This document shows, piece by piece, positions 6,821-14,633 of a stretch of 21,475 bases of DNA. Below the pieces are notes generated by a model, which was not told the DNA's origin, ran no database searches, and saw only the letters and a program-made list of their open reading frames with translations. Origin of the DNA: DAHUXT01 sp036378295 (GTDB lineage Bacteria; Chloroflexota; Ktedonobacteria; Ktedonobacterales; JADMIN01). A program made the position numbers and the translations under genes. Each line of letters begins with the position of its first letter. The stretch's first letter is position 1. Where the stretch lies: the NCBI GenBank assembly GCA_036378295.1, contig DASUWS010000186.1:1-21475 (forward strand). The letters run 5' to 3'.

Positions 6821-7420
6821 ATGGAGCATCCGAAATACAAAACGCTGATACCGCTCTTCGACGAGCTACGCGGCGAGCGGGTGGTCGTGCGCCCCTATCG
6901 CCTGGAAGACGCGGACCAGCTTCTCGCGGCGGTCGAAGAGTCGCGCCGGCACCTCTGGCCGTGGCTCCCCTGGGTCGTCCATCATCAGACCATCGAGGAT
7001 TCACGGGACTTTATCCTGCGAACTCAGGCGAACTGGCTGCTGCGGGAGGATATGACTGTCGGCTTCTTCGAGGCAAGCACCGGGCGCTATCTGGGCGGCT
7101 CCGGCCTGCACCCGCGCGGGAACGGCTGGGACGTTCCCGCGTTCGAGATTGGCTACTGGGTACGGGCCAGCGCCGAGGGGCACGGCTATGTCACTGAGAC
7201 GGTGAAGCTGCTTACCGAGTATGCCTTTACCGCGCTTGGCGCCCAGCGTGTGACGATTCACTGCGACGCGCGCAACACCCGCAGTGCGGCGGTGGCCGAG
7301 CGGCTGGGCTTCGTGCGTGAAGCGCGCCTGCGTAACGAGGCTCGCGCAGCCGATGGCGTACTGCGCGACATGCTGATCTTCAGCCTCATCCCCAGCGATC
7401 CCCGCTGGCCGTCAGAGTAA
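6821..7420 (+). CDS. GNAT-family N-acetyltransferase, RimJ/RimL type
   Basis: This encodes 199 residues beginning MEHPKYKTL; AAAGG lies 9 bases before ATG 6821. It opens with the typical GERVVVRPYRLEDADQLL strand-helix (residues 18-35). The acetyl-CoA-binding region EIGYWVRASAEGHGYVTETV (about 110-129) contains the family's GYW and degenerate Q/RxxGxG/A loop, followed by RVTIHCDARNTRSAAVAERL and GFVREARLRNE. These are hallmarks of RimJ/RimL/SpeG-like enzymes that acetylate protein N-termini or small amines. The exact acceptor cannot be predicted. It is cytosolic and monocistronic by position, with a convergent small gene downstream. Confidence 0.88.
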   Translation: MEHPKYKTLIPLFDELRGERVVVRPYRLEDADQLLAAVEESRRHLWPWLPWVVHHQTIEDSRDFILRTQANWLLREDMTVGFFEASTGRYLGGSGLHPRGNGWDVPAFEIGYWVRASAEGHGYVTETVKLLTEYAFTALGAQRVTIHCDARNTRSAAVAERLGFVREARLRNEARAADGVLRDMLIFSLIPSDPRWPSE

Positions 7421-7467
7421 CATGCCCCGACACGGATACGCTGTGCCATGACGTGACTCGACACCGC

Positions 7468-7520
7468 ATGGGGGAAGATCATCGCGAGCGATCTAGAGCT
7501 TGTTGAGGGTCTTCCCCATG
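7468..7520. terminator. bidirectional terminator-like inverted repeat
   Basis: CATGGGGGAAGA (7468-7479) pairs with TCTTCCCCATG (7510-7520) with one bulged G, across a 30-base loop that holds an inner GATC/GATC pairing. It lies between convergent genes and includes the stop codon of the small minus-strand gene. No T-run follows on either strand, so termination is uncertain. Confidence 0.35.
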
Positions 7521-7714
7521 AGCTTGCCAAAGATCTTATACGCGAATTTGCGGAAGAAATAGCGGCGGATGCGCCTGGGATTGCCGCTGGCCAGTACCTC
7601 GGCCATATAGATGTCGCTGTCAACCTTGCGTACCGCCTTTGCCGCTTTGTGCCCGTGGGCAGCAGCGTGCTTTAATTCCTCGCCGACGGTGTCGCTGGAC
7701 TTGCTTTTGCTCAT
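7493..7714 (-). CDS. small basic protein of unknown function
   Basis: This encodes 73 residues, MSKSKSSDTVGEELKHAAAH onward, with CAGGAG 8 bases before ATG 7714 and a promoter at 7766-7794, so it is very likely expressed. The N-terminal half is polar, with a histidine/alanine helix (HAAAHGHKAAKAVRK). The C-terminal half is strongly basic and amphipathic (RRIRRYFFRKFAYKIFGKLM), ending GKTLNKL. The composition suggests nucleic-acid or membrane-surface binding, but no family is recognised and no membrane helix is evident. It is convergent with the acetyltransferase gene and follows the UbiB-like gene on the same strand after a 154-bp gap, with its own promoter. Confidence 0.7.
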   Translation of the reverse strand: MSKSKSSDTVGEELKHAAAHGHKAAKAVRKVDSDIYMAEVLASGNPRRIRRYFFRKFAYKIFGKLMGKTLNKL

Positions 7715-7765
7715 CGCGGTATCTCCTGTCGTTGCTGCGCCAACTGTTCAACCAGCCGCCGACTC

Positions 7766-7794
7766 ATGGTAGTGTCTCGCCGCCCACTCGTCAA
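7766..7794 (-). promoter_or_regulatory. sigma70-type promoter of the small basic protein gene
   Basis: On the minus strand TTGACG (7794-7789) is followed after exactly 17 bases by TACCAT (7771-7766). Transcription would begin near 7759, giving a leader of about 45 bases that includes the strong ribosome binding site. The same -35 hexamer occurs at 1769-1774 and 10351-10356. Confidence 0.5.
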
Positions 7795-7868
7795 AACAGC
7801 CAGCCATTCGTACCCTCCACTGTGGGAGAATCGTCCTGCCTGCGTGGTGCTAGCTGGCTCGCTCTTGT

Positions 7869-10097
7869 TCACCCGACCCGTTCCCGCGCAATGGCGACCA
7901 CAACACGAAGCAGGAGGACGGCGCTGCAAAACAGCCCGAAGTAGCCAAAGAGATGGTAGACGGTCAGCATTGAGGAGATCCTGGGGCCGCCACTCAGGCC
8001 GAGCAGCAGCACAGCGGCTATCGCCAGACCGACTCCGATGAAGGCCAGCACGACCCGGCTTACCATGCGCGAGATGAGTCGCGCATCCCGCTCGTCAGCG
8101 AAGAGGCGCACATTCGTGGAAAACTGGTTGCGCTCGATTGCCGCGGTGATACGATCAAGGCGGCGGGGAAGGCGCTGGAGCAGCGGCAAGACGCCCAGCA
8201 TCTCATCGGTCGCGGCGCGGCGCAAAGAGGTTGGCCCGAAGGAGTCTTGCATCCACTGCGCGCCAATCGCCTTCGCTTCGTGCATCACATCGAAATCAGG
8301 AGCAAGCAATGCGATCGTGCCCTGGAGCGTGACGAGCGAACGGAAGACGCCGCCAATGACTGGCGGGAAGGACAGGCCAAAGTCCAGCAAGACCGTGAAA
8401 AGATCAACCAAAAGCTCCGGACCAGGCTCCATACCAGGGCCGAGCCGCTGCGCCATGAGTTGGGCGAGCGAGCGCTCCAAGCGATCCTCATCGAGGCGAT
8501 CGGTGCGCACCTGGGCAAGGTCGAGCAGGGCATCGGTAAGCAGAGTCGCGTTGCGACGGTCCATCGCGACGAGCATCCGCTTGATTGCGGCCTGCTGGAG
8601 CGGATCGAGTCGGCCCACGGAGCCGAAGTCGATGAGGGCAAGATTTCCATCGCGCAAGATCATGACGTTGCCGGGATGCGGATCGGCGTGGAATGTTCCC
8701 TCGCGCAGAATCTGGCGCAGGAAGCAGCGCAGCAGCGTGTCGGCCAGTCCAGGGCGCGAGAGGCCAAGCTGCTCGATCAGTGCGTCAGCCTCGCGCACAT
8801 TCACGCCGTCCAGGAGCTCGATGACCAATACGCGGTCGGTCGAATAGTCGGTATAGACCCGTGAGATACGCACGACTGTCTCCCTGGTGACCTCCAGCGG
8901 ACCACCATCGGCGGCACGTGGCGCCGGATCGAGGCTGGCGGCCACGGCGCCAATGTTGCGCGCCTCCACCCGGAAGTCGAGCTCTTCCCGCAGGCTCGCC
9001 GCAAAGCCATGCGCCAGATCCACCACGCCAATGGCGCGTGCCCAGGCAGCGCGTGACTCGATCATGCGCGCCATACGGATGAGGATGTCGAGATCACGCT
9101 CCACTGGCTCGCGAATACCTGGGCGCTGTACCTTGACGATGACGGGCTCGCCTGTGGCGAGTGTGGCGGTGTGGGCCTGCGCAATAGAAGCCGCGGCTAT
9201 GGCCTGGTTGTCGAAAGCGGCGAACACCTGACCAGGCGGCGCGCCAAGCTCACGAGTCAGCAGCTCCTCAATACTGGCTGGTGGGGCAGGCGGCACTTTG
9301 TCTTGGAGCGTCGAGAGCTCGGCGATGGCCTCAGGCGGCAGGAGATCGGCGCGGGTCGAGAGTACCTGGCCCAGCTTGACGAAGGCGCCACCCGCCTCGG
9401 CGAGTGCCTGGCTCACACGCGCCCAGAGCCGCCGTGTCCCGCTGTTGCCGAGGAGAGGCTTCCCATCGCCGCGTCCGTCACTCGTCTCTCGCCGGCCTGT
9501 GAGATACGGCCCCAGGCCATAGCGTGCGATGATACCGGTAATCTGCAGATAGCGCACCCAGCGAGCGAGCAAACGCCGGATGCTCCGTAGTGGATGAGGA
9601 ATCCCGGCGCCTCGCTGTTGCGCTGCCGTGGGGCTAAGCGAGAGCGCAACCAGCTCGAACAGCACCATGAAGAGCATGGATGCGACCAGAACGGAGCCGA
9701 AATACACGAGCGGCGTCGCGATGTCATGGAACTGCTGCGCGCCGACGGATGTGGCAAACGCGGCACCCAGCGACCCGCCGAGGTAAGCGACGATGAGCAA
9801 ACGCCACCATGGCGGGCGCAGGCCCAGCAGGCGCCCTGTCACGGTGCCCACGAGCCACAACATGCCAAAAGCGACGCTCGCACCGAAGATGACGACAACC
9901 GGTACGAGATATCCAGGGATTTCCGGATGCGAGTCCAACCTCTGCTGTGGAGCCATGGCAATGAACCAGGCGGCATATGGCGCACTGCCCGCACGCGCGG
10001 ATCTCTTCATCAGCCCCAACGTTCGCGCCATCCCGCGTGCTCCTGGCTCCTCCACCTGCTTCATCATGCGTGTCCTTACGTCTCCGCGTCCGTACAT
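7869..10097 (-). CDS. ABC1/UbiB-family atypical kinase with membrane segments at both ends
   Basis: This encodes 742 residues from ATG 10097, preceded by AGGAAGAGAGAA. A first ATG at 10190 would add 31 residues but has no ribosome binding site. The kinase-like core has the family signatures: KxGQ motif KLGQ (residues 241-244), Ala-rich loop AAAS (301-304), VKVQRPG with the ion-pair lysine (322), EELDFRVEARN, catalytic HADPHPGN (470-477) and DFG (490-492). UbiB/COQ8/AarF proteins are membrane-associated ATPases that support synthesis or movement of isoprenoid lipids such as quinones; the substrate here is unknown. Unusually, about three helices lie N-terminal (near 62-85, 97-118, 129-153) and two C-terminal. 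No quinone biosynthesis gene is nearby. A dyad GACCA-ATC-TGGTC (10116-10128) lies just ahead of the ribosome binding site. Confidence 0.9.
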   Translation of the reverse strand: MYGRGDVRTRMMKQVEEPGARGMARTLGLMKRSARAGSAPYAAWFIAMAPQQRLDSHPEIPGYLVPVVVIFGASVAFGMLWLVGTVTGRLLGLRPPWWRLLIVAYLGGSLGAAFATSVGAQQFHDIATPLVYFGSVLVASMLFMVLFELVALSLSPTAAQQRGAGIPHPLRSIRRLLARWVRYLQITGIIARYGLGPYLTGRRETSDGRGDGKPLLGNSGTRRLWARVSQALAEAGGAFVKLGQVLSTRADLLPPEAIAELSTLQDKVPPAPPASIEELLTRELGAPPGQVFAAFDNQAIAAASIAQAHTATLATGEPVIVKVQRPGIREPVERDLDILIRMARMIESRAAWARAIGVVDLAHGFAASLREELDFRVEARNIGAVAASLDPAPRAADGGPLEVTRETVVRISRVYTDYSTDRVLVIELLDGVNVREADALIEQLGLSRPGLADTLLRCFLRQILREGTFHADPHPGNVMILRDGNLALIDFGSVGRLDPLQQAAIKRMLVAMDRRNATLLTDALLDLAQVRTDRLDEDRLERSLAQLMAQRLGPGMEPGPELLVDLFTVLLDFGLSFPPVIGGVFRSLVTLQGTIALLAPDFDVMHEAKAIGAQWMQDSFGPTSLRRAATDEMLGVLPLLQRLPRRLDRITAAIERNQFSTNVRLFADERDARLISRMVSRVVLAFIGVGLAIAAVLLLGLSGGPRISSMLTVYHLFGYFGLFCSAVLLLRVVVAIARERVG

Positions 10098-10350
10098 GGT
10101 TCTCTCTTCCTGGTGGACCAATCTGGTCTGCCCTCTGTTGTGACGCTTTTCCCAGGCTCGACTTACAGAAGAAGCAACCTGCGTTGCCATTCGCGAGAAA
10201 TCAGGCTAGCAGAGCATAACGCAGGCGCAGTGGCAACACGTGATCAAGATGAGCATATCATCATGCGCTTATCATCGCAGGCGTCGAATGGTGGCCCTGG
10301 TGTGCATCCATGGCGAAGGGGGCCGCCCGCATAACAGTGGTCGCGGCGGT
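10098..10350. other. intergenic region between divergent ubiB-like and DUF512 genes
   Basis: Together with the DUF512 promoter and leader this makes about 420 bases without a convincing gene. A 76-codon plus-strand frame crosses it but has no ribosome binding site and a composition unlike a protein. A promoter for the UbiB-like gene is expected on the minus strand here, but no good pair of boxes was found. Confidence 0.4.
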
Positions 10351-10380
10351 TTGACGCGCATGCTGCGAGAGGGCTATACT
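10351..10380 (+). promoter_or_regulatory. sigma70-type promoter of the DUF512-lipoprotein-ATP-grasp operon
   Basis: TTGACG (10351-10356) and TATACT (10375-10380) are separated by 18 bases, the best promoter match in the window. A start near 10387 would leave an unusually long leader of about 130 bases before ATG 10519, in which no known riboswitch was recognised. Confidence 0.6.
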
Positions 10381-10518
10381 TCAGGTTTGAGCATACAATT
10401 TGGGAGCGATCATCGGCGCGTGGCGCGACTCGTTCGCGAGCATGATGACACGCTGATGCTGATACCATGACAACCGCAACCGCACATGACCCATGGATTA
10501 TTGAGAGACTGAGATTTT

Positions 10519-11940
10519 ATGCCGAAGCTCTATGGATGGGTGCGCGAGGTCGTGCCGGAGAGTCCCGCTGATCTCGCGGGGGTTCATCCTGGTGACTTGC
10601 TACAGACAATCAATGGCAACCCCGTGCGCGACCTGGTAGATTACCAATTCTATGCCGCCGAGGAAGAACTGCTGCTCGGCATCGAGCGCAACGGTCGCTC
10701 GCGTACCATTCTGGTCGCCAAATCACCAGACGACGACATGGGCATCCGCTTTGGCGAGGAGCCAGCGCCCTTCATCCGCATCTGCGCCAACAAGTGCGTC
10801 TTCTGCTTCATCAAAGGGCTGCCAGAGCGTCACCAGCCGCAGCGTGGTCTGCCGCTCGGCATGCGCGAGACGCTCTATATCAAGGACGACGACTATCGCT
10901 ACAGCTTCCTCTTCGGCAATTTCATCACGCTGACCAACCTGAAGGAAGCCGATTGGCGGCGACTGGAAGAGCAGCGGCTCAGCCCGCTGTACGTCTCAGT
11001 GCATACCACCAATCCGGAACTGCGGCGCAAGATGGTGGATGGGCCGCGCTCTGGCGAGATTCTCGACCAGATTCAGCGCCTGGGCAACCTGGGCATTAGC
11101 TGCCATACCCAGCTTGTGCTGTGCCCGGAAATCAACGACGGCGAGGAAATGGAGCGGAGCATCGCCGATCTGGCCGCGCTCCGTTCCATCGTCGAATCTA
11201 TCTCCGTCGTTCCAGTCGGCCTGACGAAATATAACAACATGCTCAATGTCGAGGGGTTGCCGCCGATGCGCTCTTTCCGCCGGGACGAGGCGGAAGATGT
11301 CATGGCACGGGTCGAGCGCTGGCAGCGGCAATTCGCCGCCGAGCCTGAGGCACGCGGGATGCCGTTCGTCTACCTCTCCGATGAGTGGTACTACGTGACG
11401 CAGCGCACGTTCCCGCCCGCGCGCCACTATGGCAGCTACGCCCAGATCGAGAACGGCGTTGGCATGACTCGCAAGCTGCTGGATGACTGGCAGGCTGCCC
11501 GCAAGACGCTTCCCAAAGCCCTTCCCGCGCCACACCGTATCGCCATCGTCACCAGTATGATGGCGCGTCCTGTGATCGAGCGGCTGGCGCGTGACCTGCG
11601 CCGCGCCACACATGCCGAGGTGCGTGTGGTGCCGGTGGAGAACCGTTTCTTTGGGCCGGTGGTGACGGTGGCAGGGTTGCTCTGCGGCCAGGACGTGCTC
11701 GATCAGGTGCGGGAGCAGTGCGGCGATTTCACCAGTGATGATCTGCTGCTATTGCCGCGTGTGATGCTCGACAACGCCGGCAAGCGTTTCTTGGATGATG
11801 TGACGGTGGAAGACTTCCGCGCACAGGCGCCAGCGCGTGTCACATTCGCCCGCAACGCGGATGAGCTTGCCGCGGCGGTGCGCTCGCTTGCGGGCGATAG
11901 TGTTGTGGAGTCGGGTGTGATGCCAGTAGGCGGACTATGA
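10519..11940 (+). CDS. DUF512 protein: PDZ-like domain plus radical-SAM-like FeS domain
   Basis: This encodes 473 residues. The N-terminus (1-65) is a PDZ-like domain (VVPESPADLAGVHPGDLLQT, INGNPVRDLVDY). A cysteine cluster C-x3-C-x2-C follows at C89, C93 and C96 (CANKCVFCF), the spacing used by radical SAM enzymes to hold a 4Fe-4S cluster. Barrel-like strands come next (SPLYVSVHTTNPELRRKM, GISCHTQLVLCPEINDG), and the DUF512 region makes up the C-terminal half (YVTQRTFPPARHYGSYAQIENG and LLLPRVMLDNAGKRFLDDVT). This is the architecture of the DUF512/TIGR03279 oxidoreductase-like family, found in clostridia, cyanobacteria and Chloroflexi, whose reaction is unknown. The ribosome binding site is weak (GAGAGACTGAG). 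Its stop overlaps the lipoprotein start in ATGA, so the two are translationally coupled. Confidence 0.92.
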   Translation: MPKLYGWVREVVPESPADLAGVHPGDLLQTINGNPVRDLVDYQFYAAEEELLLGIERNGRSRTILVAKSPDDDMGIRFGEEPAPFIRICANKCVFCFIKGLPERHQPQRGLPLGMRETLYIKDDDYRYSFLFGNFITLTNLKEADWRRLEEQRLSPLYVSVHTTNPELRRKMVDGPRSGEILDQIQRLGNLGISCHTQLVLCPEINDGEEMERSIADLAALRSIVESISVVPVGLTKYNNMLNVEGLPPMRSFRRDEAEDVMARVERWQRQFAAEPEARGMPFVYLSDEWYYVTQRTFPPARHYGSYAQIENGVGMTRKLLDDWQAARKTLPKALPAPHRIAIVTSMMARPVIERLARDLRRATHAEVRVVPVENRFFGPVVTVAGLLCGQDVLDQVREQCGDFTSDDLLLLPRVMLDNAGKRFLDDVTVEDFRAQAPARVTFARNADELAAAVRSLAGDSVVESGVMPVGGL

Positions 11941-12713
11941 TGTACCCAAAAGGTTTTGCGCGGCGCTGGGGGATGCCGCTGTTGCTGCTGGCCACGCTGG
12001 CCACACTGTTCCTGACGGCCTGCGGCACGCAGGGCAATCCGCCCGCGCTGAATAAGTCCGTCCAGGTCACATTGCGCGCCAGTGGCGGCGATAACTCGCT
12101 TGGCCAGGCGACGCTCACTCCATCTTATGGCGCGCATGTCATCATCTATATGCACGGCGCGCTGTTGCCCTTTGAGAATCCCCAGACACCCGCGCAACTT
12201 CGCCAGGGTGGATGTTACGGGCCGGTTGTGGCGCCGCTCACGTCGAATGCTCCGGTAGCTGGCTCACATGCGGTCGTGGGACGCGATGCGACATCGGGCA
12301 CAAACATCGCGCGCCCGCTGGACCAGAACTGGTATGTAGTCGTGCTGAAATCCGCCGCGTCAGACGCTCCCGTGGTAGCATGCGGACATCCGCTCTCCAC
12401 GCGGCGCCAGTATTTCGACCTGTATGAGCCAGACAAGGTAGATCAGGGCATTGGCCTGGGTATCGCGCTGTTCGAGGGCATCGTCATTACACAGGTGCGT
12501 GTTTCGCTGACCACACCCACGGCAACACAGCCCTCCGAGTGGAGCATTCATAGCGGCGGATGCCAGGGCAGCACGCTCGCCAGCGGATCGATTACACCGG
12601 GCAGCGCAACCGGCAGCGGCATCGCGTTTGCGCCGCTCGATATGAAGTCGTGGTGGCTCTCGGTCGTCGTCAACGGCGCGAGCAAGCAAACCACCTGCGT
12701 CAAAGCGGGGTAG
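11937..12713 (+). CDS. predicted lipoprotein of unknown function
   Basis: This encodes 258 residues with a classic lipoprotein signal: basic KGFARRWG, hydrophobic LLLLATLATLFL and lipobox LTAC with Cys29 as the lipidation site. It would be exported by Sec, trimmed by signal peptidase II and anchored to the outer face of the membrane. The mature part has two similar-looking halves with beta-rich segments (TLTPSYGAHVIIYMHGALLP and EGIVITQVRVSLTT) and several cysteines (CYGP, VVACGHPL, SGGCQGS, TTCVKAG). No known domain is recognised. ATG 11937 overlaps the stop of the DUF512 gene by four bases; a second ATG follows directly at 11940. The ATP-grasp gene starts 42 bases downstream, so all three probably share one transcript. 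Confidence 0.8.
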   Translation: MMYPKGFARRWGMPLLLLATLATLFLTACGTQGNPPALNKSVQVTLRASGGDNSLGQATLTPSYGAHVIIYMHGALLPFENPQTPAQLRQGGCYGPVVAPLTSNAPVAGSHAVVGRDATSGTNIARPLDQNWYVVVLKSAASDAPVVACGHPLSTRRQYFDLYEPDKVDQGIGLGIALFEGIVITQVRVSLTTPTATQPSEWSIHSGGCQGSTLASGSITPGSATGSGIAFAPLDMKSWWLSVVVNGASKQTTCVKAG

Positions 12714-12755
12714 AGCGGTTTCAGCCGCCAACTGGGCAAGGCAGGAGGGGTCCTG

Positions 12756-14051
12756 ATGGCAGATACAGCAGATACGGCACGCATGGCTTCAGATGAGAGA
12801 CAGGCGCCGGGGCGCAAGCGCCTGCTGTTGCTGATGACACCCGCCACCTACCGAGCGGGCGCGTACGTTGATGCCGCCCAAAACCTGGATGTCGAGATCG
12901 TTCGCGGGCTGGATTTGCCGAAGGCGCTCGCTGAGGAATGGGGCGTGCAGCTAGGGCTTGATTTTGCCGACCTCGATACATCCGTCGCCACGCTCAAAGA
13001 GGCACACGCCCGCGCGCCGTTCGATGCCATCGTGCCTGTGGATGACAGCGCCACAATTCTCGCCGCCAGAGCCAACGCCGCCCTCGGATTGCCCTGGAAT
13101 CCGCCAGAGGCCGCTGAGGCAGCGCGCGACAAAGGCATCATGCGCCGCCTGATGGCTGCGGCTGGCGTGCCCTCGCCGGTCTTCCGCCGCTTCCCGCTGA
13201 CCACCAACTCGCGTGAGATCGCAGAGCAGGTGAGCTATCCCTGCGTGGTCAAGCCGCTGCGCCTCTCAGGCAGCCGTGGCGTCATTCGCGCTGATACGCC
13301 CAGTGAACTGGTCGCTGCCGTCACTCGGCTGGAGCGCGTCTTGCTCGACGACGGCAACCTGCGCGAGTCCACTGATATTCTCGTCGAAGACTTCATTCCC
13401 GGCGTCGAGGTTGCGCTGGATGGGCTGTTGCGTCCCGATGGGCTGCATGTGCTCGCACTCTTTGATAAGCCAGATCCACTCGACGGCCCGTTCTTCGAGG
13501 AAACGATCTATACCACGCCGTCGCGGCTCTCGGCAGAGACCCAGGAGGCCATTGCGGAGTGCGCCGCGCAGGCAGCCGCGGCTATCGGCCTGCGAGACGG
13601 GCCAATCCACGCGGAGCTACGTGTCAACGACCGTGGCCCGTGGATGGTGGAGATTGCCGGGCGCTCGATTGGCGGACTCTGCTCGACTATCCTGGAGTTT
13701 GGCGCGGGAATGTGCCTGGAAGAGATCCTACTGCGCCACGCGCTCCGTATGGACCTGCCATCGCTTGAGCGGACGGGGGTCGGCGCTGGCGTCATGATGA
13801 TTCCGATCCCCAAGAGGGGGGTGCTGCGCTCGGCGCATGGCGTCGAGGAGGCTGAGGCCGTGCCCAACATCACGGGCGTCGAGATTACGATTCGCCCGCA
13901 CACGCTGGTGGTGCCGTTGCCAGAGGGCAGCAGCTACCTTGGATTCATCTTCGCCCGCGCCGAGAGTCCCGCCGCCGCTGAGGAGGCGCTGCGCCTGGCG
14001 CATAGCAAACTGCGCTTCGAGATTGCTCCGCTGCTGTCGCTCGCACGCTGA
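12756..14051 (+). CDS. ATP-grasp ligase with L-amino-acid-ligase-type C-terminal domain
   Basis: This encodes 431 residues; AGGAGG lies 7 bases before ATG 12756. An N-terminal preATP-grasp region (20-115) is followed by the ATP-grasp core: YPCVVKPLRLSGSRGV with nucleotide-binding K166 and its glycine-rich loop, LVEDFIPGVEVALDG with adenine/ribose-contacting E211, and IHAELRVNDRGPWMVEIAGR with metal-binding E287 and E299. The C-terminal IPIPKRGVLRSAHGVEEAEA to FIFARAESPAAAEEAL matches the LAL_C2-type domain of dipeptide-forming amino acid ligases. Such enzymes activate a carboxylate as acyl-phosphate and join it to an amine. Substrates are unknown. It is cytosolic and third in an operon after DUF512 and a lipoprotein; the Asn usual in the last metal motif is Ala here (EIAGR). 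Confidence 0.9.
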   Translation: MADTADTARMASDERQAPGRKRLLLLMTPATYRAGAYVDAAQNLDVEIVRGLDLPKALAEEWGVQLGLDFADLDTSVATLKEAHARAPFDAIVPVDDSATILAARANAALGLPWNPPEAAEAARDKGIMRRLMAAAGVPSPVFRRFPLTTNSREIAEQVSYPCVVKPLRLSGSRGVIRADTPSELVAAVTRLERVLLDDGNLRESTDILVEDFIPGVEVALDGLLRPDGLHVLALFDKPDPLDGPFFEETIYTTPSRLSAETQEAIAECAAQAAAAIGLRDGPIHAELRVNDRGPWMVEIAGRSIGGLCSTILEFGAGMCLEEILLRHALRMDLPSLERTGVGAGVMMIPIPKRGVLRSAHGVEEAEAVPNITGVEITIRPHTLVVPLPEGSSYLGFIFARAESPAAAEEALRLAHSKLRFEIAPLLSLAR

Positions 14052-14094
14052 ATGCCTGCCGGATACCCGCTGAGACCGTTAGGCTGGTCGCACA

Positions 14095-14123
14095 TTGCGC
14101 CAGCGGACGCATCGTGCTATCTT
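14095..14123 (+). promoter_or_regulatory. probable promoter of the CoA-binding/APH operon
   Basis: TTGCGC (14095-14100) and TATCTT (14118-14123) are 17 bases apart; a second -10-like TATACA follows at 14126-14131. They lie 48-76 bases ahead of GTG 14171 in the 119-base gap after the ATP-grasp gene, so a new transcription unit probably starts here. Confidence 0.4.
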
Positions 14124-14170
14124 GCTATACAATCTGAAGCGTTGAATATGCGCCAGAAGGAGGATTTGTC

Positions 14171-14632
14171 GTGCCAATCGTGACGGACAGCGAGGGCATC
14201 CGTGATGTTCTGACTCGCTATCGCCGCATCGCCGTCGTCGGGCTCTCCAATAATCCCGACCGCCCCAGCTATAACGTCTCAGCATTCCTGCAAGAGCAGG
14301 GGTATGAGATCTATCCCGTCAATCCCGTACTGGCCGGGCAGGAAGTCCTGGGGCGCAGGGTCTATGCTTCGCTGGCGGAGCTTCCGGTTCGCCCGGAGAT
14401 CGTAGATGTCTTCCGGCGCTCCGAGTTCGTTCCTGAAATCGCGGAACAGGCGATTGCGGTGGGCGCCGACGTGCTGTGGACACAGCTTTTTGTCATCAAC
14501 GATGCGGCGGCGCAACGCGCCAGCGATGCCGGGTTAGCTGTTGTCCAGAACCGCTGCCCGAAGATCGAGTTTCACAAGCTGGGACTAAGCCCTGTGGCGC
14601 CCCGCCCGGAAAGCGCGAAGGACGAGGCGTAG
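14171..14632 (+). CDS. CoA-binding Rossmann protein, YccU type
   Basis: This encodes 153 residues from GTG 14171, with a perfect AAGGAGG 7 bases upstream. It is a single CoA_binding domain: RRIAVVGLSNNPDRPSYNVS (residues 18-37) is the glycine loop of the Rossmann fold, followed by GYEIYPVNPVLAG, strand EIVDVFRRSEFVPEIAEQAI, and VLWTQLFVINDAAAQRASDAGLAVVQNRCPKIE with the conserved cysteine at 129. This is the same fold as the N-terminal domain of succinyl-CoA ligase alpha, but short stand-alone members such as E. coli YccU bind CoA and have no settled function. The stop is one base before the start of the APH-type gene, so the pair is cotranscribed. Confidence 0.92.
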   Translation: MPIVTDSEGIRDVLTRYRRIAVVGLSNNPDRPSYNVSAFLQEQGYEIYPVNPVLAGQEVLGRRVYASLAELPVRPEIVDVFRRSEFVPEIAEQAIAVGADVLWTQLFVINDAAAQRASDAGLAVVQNRCPKIEFHKLGLSPVAPRPESAKDEA

Positions 14633-14633
14633 G

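Noticed and set aside
10240..10470. 76-codon plus-strand frame upstream of the DUF512 gene
   Set aside because: It has no ribosome binding site, is interrupted by the promoter boxes, and has a composition unlike a protein.
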